Source of the DNA: Nocardioidaceae bacterium
GTDB taxonomy: Bacteria; Actinomycetota; Actinomycetes; Propionibacteriales; Nocardioidaceae
NCBI GenBank assembly: GCA_020438665.1
Contig: JAGQUE010000246.1
Coordinates: 1 to 8,043, forward strand
Reading direction: 5' to 3'
DNA length: 8,043 nt
Shown: piece after piece, positions 5,798 to 8,043 of the stretch
How positions within the stretch are numbered: position 1 is the first letter of the stretch
How the letters are laid out: the number at the start of each line of letters is the position of its first letter
The notes under the pieces: model-generated
What the model saw: only the letters and a program-made list of their open reading frames with translations
The model's database searches: none
What the model was told of the DNA's origin: nothing
Program-made: the position numbers and the translations under genes

Positions 5798-7144
5798 TCA
5801 GCGAGCGCCGAGGACGAGCCAGGCATCGCCGCGCTCGCGCCGCAGGAGTACGACGGCGCGCGCGACCATGAACAGCCCGGCGAAGGCGACCCACACCCAC
5901 AGCAGCCCGTGGGTGGTGACCGTGGCGGCCACGGCCAGGACGACCGGGGCATAGACGACGAGCACCAGCAGTCCCGCCTTGGCGAGGTAGGTGCCGTCGC
6001 CGGCGCCGATCAGCACACCGTCGAGCACGAAGACGACGCCGGCGACCGGCTGGCCGAGGGCGGCCACGACCAGCACCGGGGTCAGCAGCGCCCGCACGTC
6101 CGGGTCGGGGGTGAACAGCACGCCGAGCACCGGGCTGGCGGCCGCGAGCAGGACGCCGGTCGCGACGCCGCTGAGCGCTCCCCACCGGATCATCCGCTCG
6201 GTCACCGCCCGCGCGGTGTCCGCGTCACCCGCGCCCAGGTAGCGACCGGTCAGCGCTTGCGCAGCGATGGCGACGGCATCCAGGACGAAGGCGAGGAACC
6301 CCCAGATCGTGAACGCGAGCTGGTGGGCGGCGACGGCGCGGTCGTCGCCGGCGGTCGCCAGCACGACGGCGTACGTCGTCACGATCAGCGCCGCCCGGAG
6401 GGTGAGGGTGCGGATCACCAGGGCGACGGCCGCGTGGGCGGCGGCGCGGATGCCGGCCAGGTCGGGGCGCAGCGCGGCGCCCTCACGCCGGGCGCCCCGG
6501 ATCACGACCGCCAGCAGCGCTGCGGCCGACAGCACCTGGGCGAGCACCGAACCCAGCGCCGAGCCGGCGATGTCCAGTCGTGGGAGTGGGCCGGCGCCGT
6601 ACACCAGGGTCAGGTTGAGCACGATGTTGAGCGCGTTGCCCGATACCGCCACGACCAGCGGGGTGCGGGTGTCCTGGAGGCCGCGCAGCACGCCCGTGGC
6701 GGCGAGCATGAGCAGCAGCGGCGTCGTGCCGAGGAACGCCAGGCGCAGATAGGTGCGCGCCTGCTCGGCCACGGCACCGGAGACCCCGAAGGCGCCGACC
6801 AGCGGGCCGGTGAGCAGGACCCCGGCGACGGTGGCGAGAACGCCGATGGCCACGGCGAGCCAGAGCCCGTCGACGCCCTGCTCGAGGGCCCGGCGCCGGT
6901 CCCCCGCGCCGACGTGACGGGCCACCGAGGCAGTGGTGCCGTAGGCGAGGAAGATGCACAGACCGACGACGGTCTGGAGGACCACCCCGGCGATGCCCAG
7001 CCCGGCGAGCTCGGGGGTCCCGAGGTGGCCGACGATGGCGGCGTCGGAGAGCAGGAAGAGGGGCTCGGCCACGAGCGCGAGGAACGCCGGCCACGCCAGC
7101 CGGACGATCTCCCGGTCCAGGCGCCGCGCGTCGAGGCGGGACAT
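5798..7144 (-). CDS. MATE-family multidrug exporter (DinF-like)
   Basis: This is a 448-residue protein with about 12 membrane segments, the standard MATE size. Conserved features are RLAWPAFLALVAEPLFLLSD with AAIVGHLG (15-42, including the N-lobe Asp34), GVLRGLQDTRTPL (151-163), GNALNIVLN (169-177) and DGVLIGAGDGTYL (375-387). The two halves show the expected internal similarity. MATE proteins use Na+ or H+ gradients to expel cationic drugs or oxidised metabolites, and the DinF branch includes members tied to DNA damage. The start is ATG 7144, with GAGGGAG (7157-7151) 6 bases upstream. The frame extends 28 codons to 7228, but that stretch is not MATE-like and carries DnaA-box-like sequence. 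The gene is divergent from dnaB. I recall the same neighbour in Streptomyces, so it may be an old resident of this locus. No convincing promoter was seen. Confidence 0.93.
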   Translation of the reverse strand: MSRLDARRLDREIVRLAWPAFLALVAEPLFLLSDAAIVGHLGTPELAGLGIAGVVLQTVVGLCIFLAYGTTASVARHVGAGDRRRALEQGVDGLWLAVAIGVLATVAGVLLTGPLVGAFGVSGAVAEQARTYLRLAFLGTTPLLLMLAATGVLRGLQDTRTPLVVAVSGNALNIVLNLTLVYGAGPLPRLDIAGSALGSVLAQVLSAAALLAVVIRGARREGAALRPDLAGIRAAAHAAVALVIRTLTLRAALIVTTYAVVLATAGDDRAVAAHQLAFTIWGFLAFVLDAVAIAAQALTGRYLGAGDADTARAVTERMIRWGALSGVATGVLLAAASPVLGVLFTPDPDVRALLTPVLVVAALGQPVAGVVFVLDGVLIGAGDGTYLAKAGLLVLVVYAPVVLAVAATVTTHGLLWVWVAFAGLFMVARAVVLLRRERGDAWLVLGAR

Positions 7145-7369
7145 CCGCGGCTCCCTCGTCTCGGGCGTGTCGGGGGCCTGTGGAAAGCTGGCCCTTCCTG
7201 TAGATAGCCGCTCATCATGGACCGCCAAGTCGACAAACCCACACCGGCGTCCAGATGACGGTCAGGTGAACAAGATTCTTTCTCGTTTTCTGGTGTGCAC
7301 AGCCTGCACATCCTGTTTTCGCAGGTCAGTCGGCGTATGAGCGGAGGGCGGAACAACTCCTCCACAGGG

Positions 7370-7390
7370 TTGTCGACAGGTCGTGCACAA
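7370..7390. repeat. Inverted pair of DnaA-like boxes, first pair
   Basis: TTGTCGACA (7370-7378, +) and TTGTGCACG (7390-7382, -) face each other across a 3-base spacer. They match the actinobacterial box at 8/9 and 7/9 positions. Confidence 0.4.
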
Positions 7391-7422
7391 CGCAGCGCGT
7401 GTCGTCCACGACCCGGCCGCAG

Positions 7423-7445
7423 TTATCCCCAAGGCCTGTGGATAA
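7423..7445. repeat. Inverted pair of strong DnaA boxes, second pair
   Basis: TTATCCCCA (7423-7431, +) and a perfect TTATCCACA (7445-7437, -) face each other across the 5-base spacer AGGCC, making a near-palindrome of 23 bases. This is the strongest DnaA-type signal in the window. It lies 171 bases upstream of the dnaB start. Confidence 0.6.
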
Positions 7446-7602
7446 GCCGCTTCCCGTGCGGTCGTCGGGCCACGTAGCGTCCCCCTGCTGGAGGGTGGTG
7501 CAGCGGTCGCGCAACGCTGTCGGTGCTCCCCCCTACGGTCGTGGCCACAAGGTCGTCGTACGGCGTCTCGGGGGGACATGGCTCGCACTCGGGGCAGGGC
7601 AT

Positions 7603-7610
7603 GGAAGGGG
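7603..7610 (+). promoter_or_regulatory. Ribosome binding site for dnaB
   Basis: GGAAGGGG ends 5 bases before the GTG at 7616. It favours that start over the in-frame ATG at 7601, which overlaps this purine-rich site and has only GGGGCAGGG right against it. Confidence 0.6.
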
Positions 7611-7615
7611 ATGGC

Positions 7616-8043
7616 GTGAGCATCGTCGAGAGCGACGCGCGAGGGTTCCCCGAGCCTCCGTTCAGCCGTGGCGAGGAGTGGGGCGACGGCCCGGCGCCCT
7701 ATGAGCCCGGCGAGGCGCCCTACCGTCCCGGCGACCGCACGCCGCCCCAGGACATGGCGGCCGAGCAGTCGGTGCTCGGCTCGATGCTGCTGTCCAAGGA
7801 CGCCATCGCCGACGTCGCCGAGTCGCTGCGGGGCCACGACTTCTACCGCCCCTCCCACGAGATCATCCACGACGCGATCATCGACCTCTACGGCCGCGGC
7901 GAGCCGGCCGACCCGGTCACGGTCGCCGCCGAGCTGGGTCGTCGCGGCGAGCTCGAGCGCGTGGGCGGCGCCCCCTATCTCCACACCCTGTCGGCCAACG
8001 TGCCGATCGCGGCCAACGCCGGCTACTACGCCGAGATCGTGCG
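7616..8043 (+). CDS. dnaB: Replicative DNA helicase DnaB (3' end outside window)
   Basis: The frame is open to the end of the window: 142 codons plus two bases of the next. After a variable acidic and proline-rich leader of about 45 residues (rich in GE, PY and PG pairs) comes the conserved DnaB N-terminal domain. It contains PPQDMAAEQSVLGSMLL, DVAESLRGHDFYRPSHEIIH, DAIIDLYGRGEPADPVTVA and GGAPYLHTLSANVPIAANAG. This domain forms the collar of the hexamer and contacts primase; the RecA-like motor lies beyond the window. DnaB unwinds DNA 5'-3' at the replication fork. GTG 7616 is chosen from the ribosome site, and ATG 7601 would add five residues. In mycobacteria dnaB can carry inteins in its motor domain, which cannot be checked here. 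The upstream DnaA-box cluster suggests coupling of its expression to initiation. Confidence 0.95.
   Translation, partial: MSIVESDARGFPEPPFSRGEEWGDGPAPYEPGEAPYRPGDRTPPQDMAAEQSVLGSMLLSKDAIADVAESLRGHDFYRPSHEIIHDAIIDLYGRGEPADPVTVAAELGRRGELERVGGAPYLHTLSANVPIAANAGYYAEIV

Larger units (their letters stand above)
7179..7445. other. Cluster of DnaA-box-like sites upstream of dnaB
   Basis: Compared with TTATCCACA/TTGTCCACA, the sites are: a perfect box on the minus strand at 7437-7445; 8/9 matches at 7423-7431 (TTATCCCCA, +) and 7370-7378 (TTGTCGACA, +); and 7/9 matches at 7179-7187 (-), 7228-7236 (-), 7293-7301 (+), 7358-7366 (+), 7382-7390 (-) and 7402-7410 (+). The 7/9 sites alone could be chance, but six sites fall within 88 bases (7358-7445). 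The bases are seen directly; DnaA binding is inferred. Confidence 0.55.
7145..7615. promoter_or_regulatory. Gene-free divergent region between MATE and dnaB
   Basis: These 471 bases hold no credible gene on either strand; the short open frames lack family features and ribosome sites. They contain DnaA-box-like elements (7179-7445), and 7269-7290 is locally AT-rich (15 of 22 bases). The last 150 bases before dnaB are plain GC-rich DNA, where TACGGT at 7534-7539 is a weak -10 candidate. GGCCTGTGGA occurs twice (7176-7185 and 7433-7442). Confidence 0.6.

Noticed and set aside
5909..7207. Long plus-strand open frame opposite the MATE gene
   Set aside because: Its low-complexity Gly/Asp/Glu/Gln-rich composition is a shadow of the minus-strand gene, which has unmistakable MATE motifs.
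7145..7228. 28-residue N-terminal extension of the MATE protein
   Set aside because: MATE homology begins right after ATG 7144, which has GAGGGAG at proper spacing. The extension contains sequence of the DnaA-box region.
7295..7477. 60-codon plus-strand open frame in the MATE-dnaB interval
   Set aside because: It has no ribosome site, an arginine-rich random-looking translation, and overlaps the DnaA-box cluster.
1..8043. CRISPR arrays, tRNA or rRNA genes, insertion sequences
   Set aside because: No regularly spaced repeats, no cloverleaf or rRNA sequence, and no transposase or integrase frame were seen.

Overview
The window is a high-GC actinobacterial chromosome segment. Strongly G/C-ending codons, the ribosomal protein L9 and DnaB sequences, and the XRE/NB-ARC/TPR protein family suggest a Nocardioides-like member of the Propionibacteriales. 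The genus is an inference, because no marker gene here is complete enough to settle it. The two ends belong to a conserved housekeeping block: rplI (3' part, bases 1-384, + strand) and dnaB (5' part, from 7616, + strand). In many actinobacteria these sit close together downstream of rpsF-ssb-rpsR.

Between them lie about 7.2 kb with four complete genes. From left to right they are: a large minus-strand STAND-type regulator with an XRE-like N-terminus, an NB-ARC ATPase and a TPR tail (469-3180); a plus-strand TetR-family repressor (3524-4129); a minus-strand 14-TM MFS drug exporter of the DHA2 type (4182-5711 or 5729); and a minus-strand MATE/DinF-type exporter (5798-7144). A MATE gene next to dnaB is, as far as I recall, common in actinobacteria, so the STAND gene and the tetR/MFS pair are the more likely lineage-specific additions.

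The regulatory layout is unusually readable. rplI and the STAND gene converge on a strong bidirectional hairpin (419-449). The STAND gene and tetR diverge from a 343-base region packed with inverted repeats, including a near-perfect 34-bp palindrome. The tetR -10 box overlaps a perfect 12-bp palindrome (3491-3502). Its half-sites, and a longer 16-bp similarity, recur over the -10 region of the MFS promoter, which has a perfect TTGACA -35. The simplest reading is that the TetR protein represses itself and the convergent MFS pump.

The 471 bases between the MATE gene and dnaB hold no gene. They contain a cluster of DnaA-box-like 9-mers: one perfect TTATCCACA, two 8/9 matches and several 7/9 matches, arranged partly as inverted pairs, next to a locally AT-rich stretch. 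This is the most interesting non-coding signal in the window. It may be a DnaA-controlled dnaB promoter, a DnaA titration site or an origin-like element.
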